Below the pieces are notes generated by a model. The model worked only from the letters and a program-made list of their open reading frames with translations, ran no database searches and was not told the DNA's origin. From assembly GCF_040529055.1 (NCBI RefSeq), contig NZ_CP132342.1, positions 2,602,001-2,666,000 of the forward strand: a stretch of DNA of 64,000 bases. Direction: 5' to 3'. A program made the position numbers and the translations under genes. The stretch's first letter is position 1. The number at the start of each line of letters is the position of its first letter. This DNA comes from Xanthomonas sontii. Lineage in GTDB: Bacteria; Pseudomonadota; Gammaproteobacteria; Xanthomonadales; Xanthomonadaceae. Below are positions 1 to 8,355 of the stretch, piece after piece.

Positions 1-1
1 C

Positions 2-208
2 GAGGCCGAGACCTCGCTGTACGCGCAGGACCTGCGCGGCAACGTGGCGCTGGTGCTGGGCGGCGAGTCCGACGGCCTGCGCCGGCTGACCCGCGAGCAT
101 TGCGATGGCTTGGTGCGGATCCCGATGCCAGGCGAGATCGAGAGCCTCAACGTCTCGGTCGCCGCCGGCGTGACCCTGTTCGAAGCGGTACGGCAGCGCC
201 TGGGCTGA
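2..208 (+). CDS. rlmB: 23S rRNA 2'-O-ribose methyltransferase RlmB, C-terminal part
   Basis: The last 68 residues of a SpoU/TrmH-family (SPOUT) methyltransferase enter from the left edge; the 5' part lies outside the window. The conserved cofactor-binding motifs of the trefoil knot are readable: [16 protein letters not shown], then [18 protein letters not shown] close to the C terminus. This combination and the ending fit RlmB, which methylates G2251 of 23S rRNA in the peptidyl-transferase P loop, better than TrmH or TrmL. Family membership is clear; the exact target is inferred from similarity to the E. coli RlmB tail. Stop TGA at 206-208, followed by an intergenic repeat. Confidence 0.85.
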   Translation, partial: EAETSLYAQDLRGNVALVLGGESDGLRRLTREHCDGLVRIPMPGEIESLNVSVAAGVTLFEAVRQRLG

Positions 209-276
209 GCGCCCGGTGCATTGATGCCGCGGTTGTGAAGCCGTCAGCGCATCTTCATGCCTGGAGCAAGCAAAGC

Positions 277-448
277 CCCTCTCCCCCCGGGAGAGGGGTT
301 GGGGTGAGGGTACGGGGCGAAGCCATCGCGCATCAGGACGACACCAGGCTTCGCTCGCCCCTTGTCGCCGCTGCGATCGATGTCTTCCCAGGCTTCGCCC
401 GTCCCCTCATCCGCCCCTGCGGGGCACCTTCTCCCGATGGGAGAAGGG
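277..448. repeat. Bipartite GA-rich inverted-repeat element, copy 1
   Basis: Two hairpin-forming modules fill most of the 495-bp space before the next gene. Module one (277-310) is CCCCTCTCC..GGGAGAGGGG followed by TTGGGGTGAGGG. Module two (400-448) is GTCCCCTCATCCGCCCC, TGCGGGGCA and CTTCTCCC..GGGAGAAGG. The same two modules in the same relative arrangement, but on the opposite strand, recur at 27731-27862, which identifies this as a dispersed element. No coding potential is convincing here; the rest of 209-703 shows nothing recognisable apart from the presumed promoter region of the next gene. Confidence 0.7.
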
Positions 449-703
449 AGCGTGCTGCGATGGAATGTTGTTGCTGCTGCGCTCTGCGAAGGCCGCTCCG
501 GCTTAACCGCCGCGCAATCTTCACACGTCCTTTTCCCGCAGCCTGCTACGGCCTACACCCGCAGCGACGCTTTTTTGCCTACCATGGGCGCTCGTCCCGT
601 GTTCCGCTCCGGTAATGAGTCTGTGTCGCCCCCGTCCCCTTGACGCTGGACCCCCGCGCCAGGGTCCTGTCGCGCCCCGCCTGCGTCGGATCGGGTCGGG
701 ACA

Positions 704-3703
704 GTGAGCGTCGCCAGGGGGAGGGGTGAGACAGCACGCGACCGCGGGCGCGCGTGGCCGGTGCTGCTGTTCTTGCTGCTGGCATTGGGCGTGGCGTGGC
801 GCGCCGTGGCCGCCGATGGTGGCGCAGACGGGGTGCCGCCGCTACGCGACTACGCGATCGATTCCTGGACCTCGCGCAACGGCCTGCCGCACAACTCCCT
901 GCGCGATCTGGCGCAGACCCCGGACGGCCGCCTGTGGTTCGCCACCTGGGAAGGGCTGGTGCGCTACAACGGCCTGGACTTCGCCGTCATCGACCGCAGC
1001 ACCCGCCCGGGCCTGCCCGACAACGGCGTGGGCTCGCTGTACGTGGACCGCGCCGGCGCGCTGTGGCTGAGCGATTCGCGCGGCAATCTCGGCCGCCACG
1101 ATGCGGCCGGCAACTGGCGTTTCTGGCGGCAGCCGCCGGGCTGGCCGCATGCGCTGATCCACGCCATGACCCAGGACCGCGACGGCCGCATGTGGCTGCT
1201 GTTCGAAGGCAACGGCCTGGGCTGCCTGTGGCCGGACGGTCGCTTCGATTACCAGCCGGCGCCGCGCGACCTGCCGTTGGCGGCGAGCTTCCCGCACATG
1301 GCCGCCGACGACCAGGGGCGGATCTGGATCGGCAGTCTCGATGGCCTGCTGTACCGCGACCCGCAGGGCGTGCTGCGGCGCGCGCCGGCCGCGTTCGGCC
1401 TGCCGCCGGGGCTGGCCTGGCCGTATCGGGCACCGGACGGCTCGCTGTGGCTGGTGGCCGGCGAGAACCTGTACCGACTGCAGGGCGAGCAGGCGGTGCT
1501 GGTGCAGCACCTGCCGGGCTACGGCCATTTCACCTCGATGCTGCGCGACCGCGATGGCGCGATCTGGCTGGGCACCGAGAACCAGGGACTGCTGCGGATC
1601 AGTGTGCACGGCATCGAGCGCATGCTGCCGGGCGACGTGCTGCCCAACGGGCGCATCGTCAGCCTGCTGCAGGACGCCGAGGGCAGCATCTGGATCGGCG
1701 CCAATGGCGGCCTGTTCCGGCTGCGCGAGACGCTGTTCGCCGGCTACACCCGCCGCGACGGACTCAGTGGCGACTACGTGCGCGCGCTGCTGGAGACGCC
1801 GGACGGCGCGCTGTGGATCGGCAGCGCCGCCGGGCTGGACCGGATGGCGCCGGATGGCCGCATCGCCCCGGTTGCGCTGCGCGACGCGCCATCGGTCCTG
1901 AGCCTGGCGCGCGGCCGCGACGGCGACCTGTGGATGGGGACCTACGCCGACGGCGTGTTCCGCCTGCGCGACGGCCGCGTCGTGCGCCACTACGGAACCA
2001 ACGAGGGCTTGCCCAGCGGGCAGGTGCGTGCGCTCAGCGTCGATGCCGCTGGGACGGTCTGGATCGGCACGCGAAGCGGGGTGATGCGCATCGACGGCGA
2101 CCGGCTGTCGGTGCCGGACGTGCCCGGCTTGCCGCGCGGCCTGATCACCGCCCTGGCCAGCGTCGAGGGCGCACTGTGGATCGGCTCGGTCGAAGGCGCG
2201 GCGGTACTGCGTGATGGCCGGGTGCGGAAGCTGGCGCTGGAACCGCTGGGCGGCGCGCGCACCGTGTTCGGATTCCAGGCGTTGGGCCGCGATGTGTGGA
2301 TTTCCACCGACCGCGGCCTGCACCGCGACCGCGACGGCCAGCTGGCGCGGGTGGGGCTGGAGCAGGGCATGCCGGTGGACACGGTGTTCCAACTGGTCCG
2401 CGACCGCCTCGGCAACGTCTGGATCAGCAGCAACCGCGGCGTGCTGCGGACCACCGCGGCGGCGCTGGACGCGGTCGCCGACGGCCGCCAGGCGCGGTTG
2501 CAGGTGAGCCGTTACGACGAGATCGACGGCATGTCCAACGCCCAGGGCAATGGCAGCTCCGGGCCGTCGATGATCTTGCGCCACGATGGCACGGTGTGGC
2601 TGGTCACCGCCGGCGGCGTCAGCATGGTCGATCCGCGGCGCCTGGCGCGCTTCCGCGATCGCCTGCCGCCGCCGGCGGCGATCGAGAGCGTGTTGCTGGA
2701 TGGCCAGCCCTTCCCCTGGCAGAACATGTCGCAACTGCCCGGCGCCAAGCGCATCACCGTGTCCTATGTCGGCCTCAGCTATCTGCTGCCCGAGCGCATC
2801 CGCTACCGCACCCGGCTCGACGGCCTGGACACCGGTTGGATCGATCGCGGCAACCAGCGCAGCGTGGAGTTCATCGGGCTGCCGCCGGGCGACTACACCC
2901 TGCACGTGGCCGCGGCGCATCCGGACGGCGCCTGGAGCACCCGCGAAGCCGTGTGGCGCTTCAGCGTGGCGCCGCTGTGGTGGCAGCGGCACAGCGTCCA
3001 TGCGGCGGCCGCGGTGGCGTTGCTGCTGGCGCTGGTGCTGCTGTACCGCTACCTGATCGCGCGCTACAAGCGTCGCGCCCTGCGCCTGGAGCGGTTGGTG
3101 GCGCGGCGCACCAGCGCGCTGCGGCTGCAGACCGAGCGCCTGCTGCAGGCCGATGCCGAAAAGAGCCAGTTGCTGGCGGAACTGCAGCGCCAGGCCACTG
3201 CGTTCGAGCGCCTGGCGCACGAGGATGCGCTGACCGCGTTGCCCAACCGGCGCCACTTCGACGAGGTGCTGGTGCACAGCATGCAGCGCGCGCAGCGCAG
3301 TGGCGCGCCGCTGTGCCTGTTGGTAATGGACATCGACCGCTTCAAGCAGATCAACGACGGCTACTCGCATGCCACCGGCGATGCGGTGCTGCGCGAAGTC
3401 GGGCAACTGCTGCTGAGCGCCTGCCGCGCCTCCGACCTGCCGGCGCGCCTGGGTGGCGAAGAGTTCGCGGTGCTGCTCGGCGACACGCCGCTGGCCGACG
3501 CCGAGCGCCTGGCCACGCGCCTGCGCGACCTGTTCCATGCACGCCTGCAGTGGGCGCCCGAGGCGCCGGCGCTGCGCGTCACCTTCAGCGCCGGCCTGGT
3601 CGCGCTGCGCCCGGACGACACGCCGAGCCAGTGGCTGGAGCGCGCCGATGGCGCGCTGTACCGTGCCAAGGGCATGGGGCGCGATCGGGTGTGCGTGGGC
3701 TGA
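704..3703 (+). CDS. Membrane diguanylate cyclase with two-component-regulator propeller sensor
   Basis: About 999 residues. A hydrophobic segment (about 18-37) is a signal peptide or anchor. Residues about 45-680 are rows of Reg_prop repeats (W-IG..GGL/GVFRL patterns), predicted to form beta-propellers in the periplasm. A Y_Y_Y domain (about 684-760) leads into a transmembrane helix (about 765-785), a coiled coil and a C-terminal GGDEF domain (about 835-999). The active site reads GGEEF (about 917-921) and the inhibitory I-site RASD lies five residues before it, so both c-di-GMP synthesis and product inhibition look intact. There is no histidine-kinase or HTH domain, unlike many propeller sensors. 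The ligand is unknown; propeller-GGDEF proteins usually sense periplasmic or envelope cues. The GTG start at 704 is the longest choice and has only a weak ribosome-binding site; a start up to about 20 codons later is possible. Confidence 0.85.
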   Translation: MSVARGRGETARDRGRAWPVLLFLLLALGVAWRAVAADGGADGVPPLRDYAIDSWTSRNGLPHNSLRDLAQTPDGRLWFATWEGLVRYNGLDFAVIDRSTRPGLPDNGVGSLYVDRAGALWLSDSRGNLGRHDAAGNWRFWRQPPGWPHALIHAMTQDRDGRMWLLFEGNGLGCLWPDGRFDYQPAPRDLPLAASFPHMAADDQGRIWIGSLDGLLYRDPQGVLRRAPAAFGLPPGLAWPYRAPDGSLWLVAGENLYRLQGEQAVLVQHLPGYGHFTSMLRDRDGAIWLGTENQGLLRISVHGIERMLPGDVLPNGRIVSLLQDAEGSIWIGANGGLFRLRETLFAGYTRRDGLSGDYVRALLETPDGALWIGSAAGLDRMAPDGRIAPVALRDAPSVLSLARGRDGDLWMGTYADGVFRLRDGRVVRHYGTNEGLPSGQVRALSVDAAGTVWIGTRSGVMRIDGDRLSVPDVPGLPRGLITALASVEGALWIGSVEGAAVLRDGRVRKLALEPLGGARTVFGFQALGRDVWISTDRGLHRDRDGQLARVGLEQGMPVDTVFQLVRDRLGNVWISSNRGVLRTTAAALDAVADGRQARLQVSRYDEIDGMSNAQGNGSSGPSMILRHDGTVWLVTAGGVSMVDPRRLARFRDRLPPPAAIESVLLDGQPFPWQNMSQLPGAKRITVSYVGLSYLLPERIRYRTRLDGLDTGWIDRGNQRSVEFIGLPPGDYTLHVAAAHPDGAWSTREAVWRFSVAPLWWQRHSVHAAAAVALLLALVLLYRYLIARYKRRALRLERLVARRTSALRLQTERLLQADAEKSQLLAELQRQATAFERLAHEDALTALPNRRHFDEVLVHSMQRAQRSGAPLCLLVMDIDRFKQINDGYSHATGDAVLREVGQLLLSACRASDLPARLGGEEFAVLLGDTPLADAERLATRLRDLFHARLQWAPEAPALRVTFSAGLVALRPDDTPSQWLERADGALYRAKGMGRDRVCVG

Positions 3704-3774
3704 GTGCATGCGTCCGGGCATGCGGATCGAGTGCTGTCGTTCTACCTTGTCGCGTGATCGCAGACGCGAGCGTT

Positions 3775-4203
3775 TCAGCGTGCGGCGTGTTGGTCCAACA
3801 TCTCCAGCGCCATCTCCGCCGCCTCACGGGTGTCTGGACGTTCCGACCGCAACGACAGGGCCAGCCCCGCGCGCAAGGTCGGATCCGCAAAGGCGGCGGC
3901 CAACTGCGTAACCCAGTAGCGGCTACCGCCAGGGAGCGTGGGATCTTCCAGCGCCTCCCGGATCGCGGCGACGGTATCGCTGCGGTCGCAGGCATGGAAC
4001 ACGTCCTCGACCAGCGGGTAGACACCCCAGCCATCGCCGTTGCCGAAGGAGCGCAGGAACAGAGGGAGCGCGGCGCGATCGGGATCCGCGACAAACAGCC
4101 GTCTCGCCGCGTCGTAGGCGTCGATCAGGTTCTGGCTGAGCTGGTCGTCGTCGGGCAGCGGTTGCTGCGCGCGCAGGAAGGTCAGGGCGTCGGTCTTGTT
4201 CAC
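3775..4203 (-). CDS. Hypothetical protein, helical-repeat-like
   Basis: 142 residues, soluble, no signal peptide, no cysteine-rich or catalytic motif. The acidic, Leu/Ala-rich sequence with phrases such as AIREALEDPTLPGG and REAAEMALEMLDQHAAR suggests a small HEAT-like or armadillo-like helical protein; I do not recognise the family. It starts with GTG at 4203 and lacks a clear ribosome-binding site. It lies 60 bp downstream of the phosphatase stop at 4264 on the same strand, so it may be the last gene of the rnt-side transcription unit. Codon and base usage match the neighbours, supporting a real gene. Confidence 0.6.
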   Translation of the reverse strand: MNKTDALTFLRAQQPLPDDDQLSQNLIDAYDAARRLFVADPDRAALPLFLRSFGNGDGWGVYPLVEDVFHACDRSDTVAAIREALEDPTLPGGSRYWVTQLAAAFADPTLRAGLALSLRSERPDTREAAEMALEMLDQHAAR

Positions 4204-4263
4204 TGGAAGGGTGATCGTTCGTGGGGGGCGTCTGCGCGCTGGGTGCGGCGGGCGAGCACAGGA

Positions 4264-4596
4264 TCAGCGCGCAGGCAGGTGCCGCGACACCTTCGCGGTC
4301 AGCAGCTGCACCAGCGTCGGATCCATGTAGCCGTAGTCGTCGGGGATGTCGAGGCAGACGATGCGTGCGCGGCCGAGATGGCGCTTGAACCGCCGCGACA
4401 GCTTGTTGCGATGCGCCGGTTCCATGACGAAGACGATGTCCGCCCACTCCAGCAGTTCCGGGGTGATTGGGGTGTCCGCGTCGTGGTCGACGCCGGCCGA
4501 GGCGGTGTCCACGCCGGGCCAGGTGGCGAACACCTGTTCGGCGGTGGGGCTGCGCAGTCGGTTGCGGCTGCACACGAACAGCAGGTGGCGGGTCAT
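4264..4596 (-). CDS. Low-molecular-weight phosphotyrosine-phosphatase-like protein
   Basis: 110 residues from the ATG at 4596, which sits just before the conserved core (MTRHLLFVCSRNRLRSPTAE). The P-loop CSRNRLRSP gives the catalytic Cys and the phosphate-binding Arg; a downstream IPDDYGYMDP segment supplies the candidate general acid Asp. This short form matches the 'predicted protein tyrosine phosphatase' group rather than classical LMW-PTPs (about 150 residues, CxGNxCRS). The substrate is unknown. It sits 45 bp downstream of rnt and probably shares its transcript. An in-frame ATG 33 nt upstream exists but adds only non-conserved residues. Confidence 0.75.
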   Translation of the reverse strand: MTRHLLFVCSRNRLRSPTAEQVFATWPGVDTASAGVDHDADTPITPELLEWADIVFVMEPAHRNKLSRRFKRHLGRARIVCLDIPDDYGYMDPTLVQLLTAKVSRHLPAR

Positions 4597-4641
4597 GCGA
4601 GCGGCTGGCGGCGCGCGCGTGCCTTGCAATCCATGCCGCGG

Positions 4642-5295
4642 CTATGGCGCTGCGCCGACCGGTGGGGCCGGCCAGGCGTTGGCAATCTTGCAGAACAGGC
4701 GCGCGGTCTGCTCGGTGTCGTAGACCGCGCTGTGCGCGTCGGCGGCGTTCCAGTCGAAGCCGGCGGCCTGCACCGCGCGCGCCAGCACGGTCTGGCCGTA
4801 GGCGATGCCGGCGAGGGTGACGGTGTCGAACACGCTGAAGGGATGGAACGGATTGCGCTTGTGGCCGCAGCGGGCGACCGTGGCGTTGAGGAAGTTGAGA
4901 TCGAAATGGGCGTTGTGGCCGACCAGGATGGCGCGCTGGCACCCGTACTTCTTCACCGCCGCGCGCACCGGCGCGAACACATGGTCCAGCGCCTCGCGTT
5001 CGGGCTTGGCGAAGCGGAACGGATGGTCCAGGACGATGCCGGTGACCTCCAGCGACTTCGGATCGATCAGGGTGCCGGGCGCCGGCACCACGTGCGCGCT
5101 GGCGGTGACGCCGGGATACAACTGACCGAAATCGTCCATCTCGATCGGCACCACCGCGATCTCCAGCAGCGCATGCTTGTTCCAGTCGAAACCGCCGGTT
5201 TCCACGTCAACCACCACAGGCAGGTAGCCGCGGAAACGCCGCGACATCGGGGTGATGACCAGGGGTTGCGAGGGACTGTCGACCGAATCGTTCAT
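4642..5295 (-). CDS. rnt: Ribonuclease T
   Basis: 217 residues, DEDDh-type 3'-5' exoribonuclease that trims tRNA (CCA turnover) and the 3' ends of 5S, 23S and small stable RNAs. All exonuclease motifs are present: [19 protein letters not shown] (ExoI), [19 protein letters not shown] (ExoII) and the [14 protein letters not shown] motif (ExoIII). The basic phrase [11 protein letters not shown] precedes ExoII as in the family. Length matches the usual 210-220. An extended -10 box ends 6 nt before the ATG, so the gene may have its own leaderless promoter despite following hvfC by 41 bp. Confidence 0.93.
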   Translation of the reverse strand: MNDSVDSPSQPLVITPMSRRFRGYLPVVVDVETGGFDWNKHALLEIAVVPIEMDDFGQLYPGVTASAHVVPAPGTLIDPKSLEVTGIVLDHPFRFAKPEREALDHVFAPVRAAVKKYGCQRAILVGHNAHFDLNFLNATVARCGHKRNPFHPFSVFDTVTLAGIAYGQTVLARAVQAAGFDWNAADAHSAVYDTEQTARLFCKIANAWPAPPVGAAP

Positions 5296-5301
5296 CCGCC
5301 A

Positions 5302-5310
5302 AGGTTAGCA
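5302..5310 (-). promoter_or_regulatory. Extended -10 promoter of rnt, probably leaderless
   Basis: On the minus strand TGCTAACCT (TGn plus the hexamer TAACCT) ends exactly 6 nt before the rnt start codon at 5295-5293. Transcription would start at or next to the ATG, and no Shine-Dalgarno sequence lies between. No strong -35 is visible. Inferred from sequence alone. Confidence 0.5.
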
Positions 5311-5336
5311 GAGCGCGGCCGCCGGCCGCCGCGGCG

Positions 5337-6083
5337 TCACTCGGGCAAACGCGTGCCGAGCACGCTGCCCTGCGCGCGCAGCCGTTCCAGCAGGGCCGCG
5401 CCCTCGTCCAGCAGGGCAGCAGGCGCAAGGCCGTGCGCGGCGGCCAGATCCAGCAGCAGTGCGCGTCCGCTGCGCGTGCCGGACTGCAGCGCCGCCAGCA
5501 CGGCATAGGCCAGCGGCGCCAGTTCGGCGAAGCGCACCTGGCCGTCGGCCTCGCGCCGCGCCAGCAGACAGGTCGGCTGCGCTGGCGCCGTGTCCGGCTG
5601 CCAGGCCGGGCCGATGCGCTGCACCGGCCAGCGGTAGCGCAACAGGCGCAGCCATGGCGACAGCAGCGGGATGCCATCGAGCAGGTCGCCGCGCGGATCG
5701 TGCGGCGGCAGCGCCGCATCGTCGATCTGCACCTGCAGTTCCACGGTTTCGTAGTGCGCCAGTTCGGCCAGCCAGGGATGCTGCGGATCGGGTGCGCGCT
5801 GCGCCAGGAACGCCACCAGTTCCTCGCCCAGGCGCGGGAACAGCGGCGTGCGGGCGCGGTGTTCGGCGCAGAATGCACGCAGCAGCGCCCCCCAGTCGGC
5901 GTCGCCGAGGGTGGCGCGCAGCACCGGGAACTGGCCGCTCAGCAGCTGCGCCAGATTGTCGAAGAACAGGGCGCGGTACACCGCCAGGCGCTGCGGCGGG
6001 ATATCGGCCGGCGCCGGGTAGCGCTGCGGATCGCGCAGGTGCCGGGTCAGCGCGAATTGCTGCGCGCGCAGGGTATCGCTCAT
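5337..6083 (-). CDS. hvfC: HvfC/BufC-type partner protein (DUF2063)
   Basis: 248 residues from the ATG at 6083. The N-terminal half is the DUF2063 domain, with the family's opening pattern [13 protein letters not shown] and [20 protein letters not shown]; the C-terminal half has the [15 protein letters not shown] and [12 protein letters not shown] segments. These proteins bind the precursor peptide and deliver it to the DUF692 enzyme. The ATG overlaps the hvfB stop by four bases (ATGA), so the two are translationally coupled. rnt follows after 41 bp. No DoxX-type hvfD gene is adjacent. Assignment to the family is firm; partner function is taken from characterised Hvf and Buf systems. Confidence 0.85.
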   Translation of the reverse strand: MSDTLRAQQFALTRHLRDPQRYPAPADIPPQRLAVYRALFFDNLAQLLSGQFPVLRATLGDADWGALLRAFCAEHRARTPLFPRLGEELVAFLAQRAPDPQHPWLAELAHYETVELQVQIDDAALPPHDPRGDLLDGIPLLSPWLRLLRYRWPVQRIGPAWQPDTAPAQPTCLLARREADGQVRFAELAPLAYAVLAALQSGTRSGRALLLDLAAAHGLAPAALLDEGAALLERLRAQGSVLGTRLPE

Positions 6084-6946
6084 GCGTCGGGCGACTGCGC
6101 ATGCGCCTGCGCGGCGCGAATGCACTGCACTTCGTCGAGCAGCTCGCCCAGCGGCGGGAACTGGCCGTCGCGCTCAAGCACGGTGGGACGCACGCCGTGC
6201 AGGCGGTAGGCGGCGGCGAGCAGGGTCCACACCGGGTCGGCCACCGGCGCGGCGTGGGTGTCGATCTTCAGCCCGCTGGCTTGGTCGTCGCGGTGGCCGG
6301 CGACGTGGTACGAGGCGATGCGTGCGCTGGGCAGAGCGGCGAGGAAGGCCAGCGCGTCGTCGCCGTGGTTGCTGGCGTTGACGTGCACGTTGTTGACGTC
6401 CAGCAGCAGGTCGCAGTCGGCCTCGGCCAGCACTGCGGTCACGAAGGCGGCTTCGCTCATCGTCTGGCTAGGTGCGGCGTAGTAGGAGACGTTTTCCACC
6501 GCGATGCGCCGGCCCAGCGCGTCCTGCACCTGGGCGATGCGCGCGCCGACGTGGCGCACCGCCTCGTCGGTGAACGGCAGCGGCAGCAGTTCGTAGAGGT
6601 GGCCGTCGTCGGCGCTGTAGCTGAGGTGTTCGCTGTACAGCGCGACCCGGTGCCGGTCGAGGAACTGCCGGGTCTGCTGCAGCAGGGTGGTGTCCAGCGC
6701 CGCCACACCGCCCAGCGACAGCGACAGGCCGTGGCAGCTGAGCGGATGCCGCGCGCTCAGCGTCTGCAGCAGTTCCCCGGGGCGGCCGCCGACGCCGATC
6801 CAGTTGTCCGGTGCGCATTCGAGGAAGTCGAACGCATCCGCCGGCGCCTGCAGCAGGTCCTGCAGCAGGCCGCGGCGCAGCCCGAGACCGGCGCTGGCCG
6901 CGGCCAGCGGCCGGGCGTCGTACCGGGGTGGTTCAGAGGCTGCCAC
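6080..6946 (-). CDS. hvfB: DUF692 multinuclear iron oxidase (HvfB/BufB)
   Basis: About 288 residues, the usual size of DUF692/MNIO enzymes, TIM-barrel proteins that use two or three iron ions to oxidise cysteine in a precursor peptide. Candidate metal ligands are in conserved phrases: [63 protein letters not shown] and [10 protein letters not shown]. No ATG precedes the conserved region; the best start is GTG at 6946, 8 nt after GAGGG, overlapping the 3' end of hvfA by 14 bp. It overlaps hvfC by 4 bp at the other end. Expected reaction: conversion of Cys in EGKCG-like motifs of the upstream peptide into a copper-binding heterocycle (oxazolone/thioamide or thiooxazole type). That chemistry is inferred from family members. 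Confidence 0.85.
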   Translation of the reverse strand: MAASEPPRYDARPLAAASAGLGLRRGLLQDLLQAPADAFDFLECAPDNWIGVGGRPGELLQTLSARHPLSCHGLSLSLGGVAALDTTLLQQTRQFLDRHRVALYSEHLSYSADDGHLYELLPLPFTDEAVRHVGARIAQVQDALGRRIAVENVSYYAAPSQTMSEAAFVTAVLAEADCDLLLDVNNVHVNASNHGDDALAFLAALPSARIASYHVAGHRDDQASGLKIDTHAAPVADPVWTLLAAAYRLHGVRPTVLERDGQFPPLGELLDEVQCIRAAQAHAQSPDA

Positions 6947-7334
6947 CGCATTTGCCCTCGCCGCACTTGCCTTCGGCCATGGCCTTGTCGTCGTGCTTGG
7001 CCTGGGGCGTGGCGGCGCTCCCGGCCGCCGCGGGCTTGGCCGGTGGCGCCGCCGGGGCGTGCGCACCGCAGCTGCCGTCGCCGGCCTTGGCACCGCAGCC
7101 GCCTTCGCTGGCCTTGGCCGGATCGGCGGCCTGCTTGGCCTGCGCCGGCGGCGCGGGCGTCGGCGTTGCAGGCGTGGTCGCCTCGGTGTTTTGCGGCGGG
7201 GTGACGGCAGCCTGCGCGCCCAGCGCATAGCCCTGGGCGAGGTCGGTCATGGCCAGCGCGGAGGCGGACAGGCCGATCCCGCCAAGCAGGACCGCACCGG
7301 CGAGGGCAGAGGACGGACGGGACGACGTGGACAT
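6933..7334 (-). CDS. hvfA: HvfA/bufferin-type precursor peptide with four Cys motifs
   Basis: 133 residues. A Sec signal peptide covers about residues 1-28, followed by the family hallmark [11 protein letters not shown]. The Pro/Ala/Thr-rich, Lys-rich middle is low complexity. Four cysteines are the only ones in the protein and each sits in a small motif: EGGCG (C80), DGSCG (C89), EGKCG (C124) and EGKCG (C129). The last two are the canonical HvfA substrate motif; the first two are variants. AGGAG lies 7 nt before the ATG. First gene of hvfA-hvfB-hvfC; convergent with nothing, and separated from phoU by the phoU terminator. Expected to be exported after modification and to bind copper or a similar metal in the periplasm. 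Confidence 0.85.
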   Translation of the reverse strand: MSTSSRPSSALAGAVLLGGIGLSASALAMTDLAQGYALGAQAAVTPPQNTEATTPATPTPAPPAQAKQAADPAKASEGGCGAKAGDGSCGAHAPAAPPAKPAAAGSAATPQAKHDDKAMAEGKCGEGKCGGSL

Positions 7335-7435
7335 GCGCAGGCTCCTGGCGATGGACGGGTGCCGGTCGGGATGTCCGGCAGTGCGCCAAGCCTACCCGCT
7401 GCCGCACCGCGTTGCATGCGGCGGTGCGTGGCGAC

Positions 7436-7462
7436 AAAAAAGGCTCCGTTGCGCACGGAGCC
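7436..7462 (-). terminator. Rho-independent terminator of the pst-phoU operon
   Basis: Perfect 8-bp stem GGCTCCGT/ACGGAGCC with a 5-nt loop, followed on the minus strand by six T (plus-strand A run at 7436-7441). It lies 52 bp past the phoU stop and upstream of hvfA, so it also insulates the Hvf operon. Confidence 0.85.
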
Positions 7463-7514
7463 CGGGGACGCCAGCGGCGGCGGAACGGCGCATGGCCGGT
7501 CCGCACGCCGGGGA

Positions 7515-8225
7515 TCAGATGCCGCTGGTGGAGCTGGTCTCGTCGCGCTTGTCGCGCGGCGGCAGCGGCTCGTCGCCGTGCACCAGGAACCACACGTTCT
7601 CGGCGATGTTGGTGGCGTGGTCGCCGATCCGCTCCAGGTTCTTGGCCATGAACAGCAGATGCGTGCACGGGGTGATGTTGCGCGGGTCTTCCATCATGTA
7701 GGTCAGCAGCTCGCGGAACAGCGCGGTGTACTGCGCATCGAGCTGCGCGTCGCCCTGGCGCACCAGCAGCGCGGCGTCGGCGTCGTTGTTCTGGTAGGCG
7801 GCCAGCGCCGCGCGCACCTGTTCGGCGGCGAGCTTGCCGAGCTGGCGCAGGCCCAGGGTCTGCGGCATCGGCGGGGACATGTTCAGCGCGATCGAGCGCT
7901 TGGCGACGTTGGCGGCGTAGTCGCCGATGCGTTCGACGTCGGCGGGAATGCGCAGGCCGGCCAGGATCTCGCGCAGGTCGCGCGCCATCGGTCCGCGCAG
8001 CGCCAGGCGCATGACGTCGTGGCTGATGGAGTGCTCGAGCGCGTCGATCGCTTCGTCGTTGACGACGATGCGCAGCGCGGCGTTGTCGTCGCGGCGTTCG
8101 ACCACGTCCAGCGCCGCTTCCAACTGCGCCACCGCGGTTTCGCCCATGCGCACGATCTCGGCGGCGAGGCGATGCTGTTCTTCGTCGTAGCTCTTCACGA
8201 TGTGCTCGTTGGGCTGAGTGTTCAT
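7515..8225 (-). CDS. phoU: Phosphate-signalling protein PhoU
   Basis: 236 residues with the two-fold three-helix-bundle repeat of PhoU. Metal-binding motifs are present in both halves: RIPADVERIGDYAANVAKR and MAKNLERIGDHATNIAE. PhoU links the PstSCAB transporter to the PhoR/PhoB two-component system and keeps the Pho regulon off when phosphate is plentiful; phoR and phoB are not in this window. It is the last gene of the operon, 130 bp after pstB, and is followed by a strong terminator. Confidence 0.96.
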   Translation of the reverse strand: MNTQPNEHIVKSYDEEQHRLAAEIVRMGETAVAQLEAALDVVERRDDNAALRIVVNDEAIDALEHSISHDVMRLALRGPMARDLREILAGLRIPADVERIGDYAANVAKRSIALNMSPPMPQTLGLRQLGKLAAEQVRAALAAYQNNDADAALLVRQGDAQLDAQYTALFRELLTYMMEDPRNITPCTHLLFMAKNLERIGDHATNIAENVWFLVHGDEPLPPRDKRDETSSTSGI

Positions 8226-8294
8226 GTCGTAGGTCCAATAGGTGCGTTGGTGTCGCCGCGGCCATGCCTGGCGGTGCGGTGCTGGCGTCGCCGG

Positions 8295-8320
8295 GCGCCC
8301 GCCCGTGGGGCGGCGGGCGC
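8295..8320 (-). other. GC hairpin between pstB and phoU
   Basis: 9-bp perfect stem GCGCCCGCC/GGCGGGCGC with an 8-nt loop in the 130-bp pstB-phoU spacer. There is no T run, so it is more likely an mRNA processing or stability element than a terminator. Confidence 0.4.
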
Positions 8321-8355
8321 GGCCGCTCCGACGAGGCAGCGGCGGCTGCAGCGGC

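Noticed and set aside
842..3721. Long open frame on the minus strand opposite the propeller cyclase
   Set aside because: Gln/Arg/Ala/His-rich translation without any domain; it is the antisense shadow of a high-GC gene. The same holds for long frames opposite rlmKL, the kinases, the Puc/Puu ligases and the fdh genes.
4597..4629. Upstream ATG for the small phosphatase
   Set aside because: Adds only eleven non-conserved residues; the ATG at 4596 directly precedes the conserved core.
2296..5508. 1070-codon plus-strand frame spanning the cyclase end and the rnt region
   Set aside because: Runs across several well-supported genes on both strands and is low complexity; caused by high GC, not a gene.
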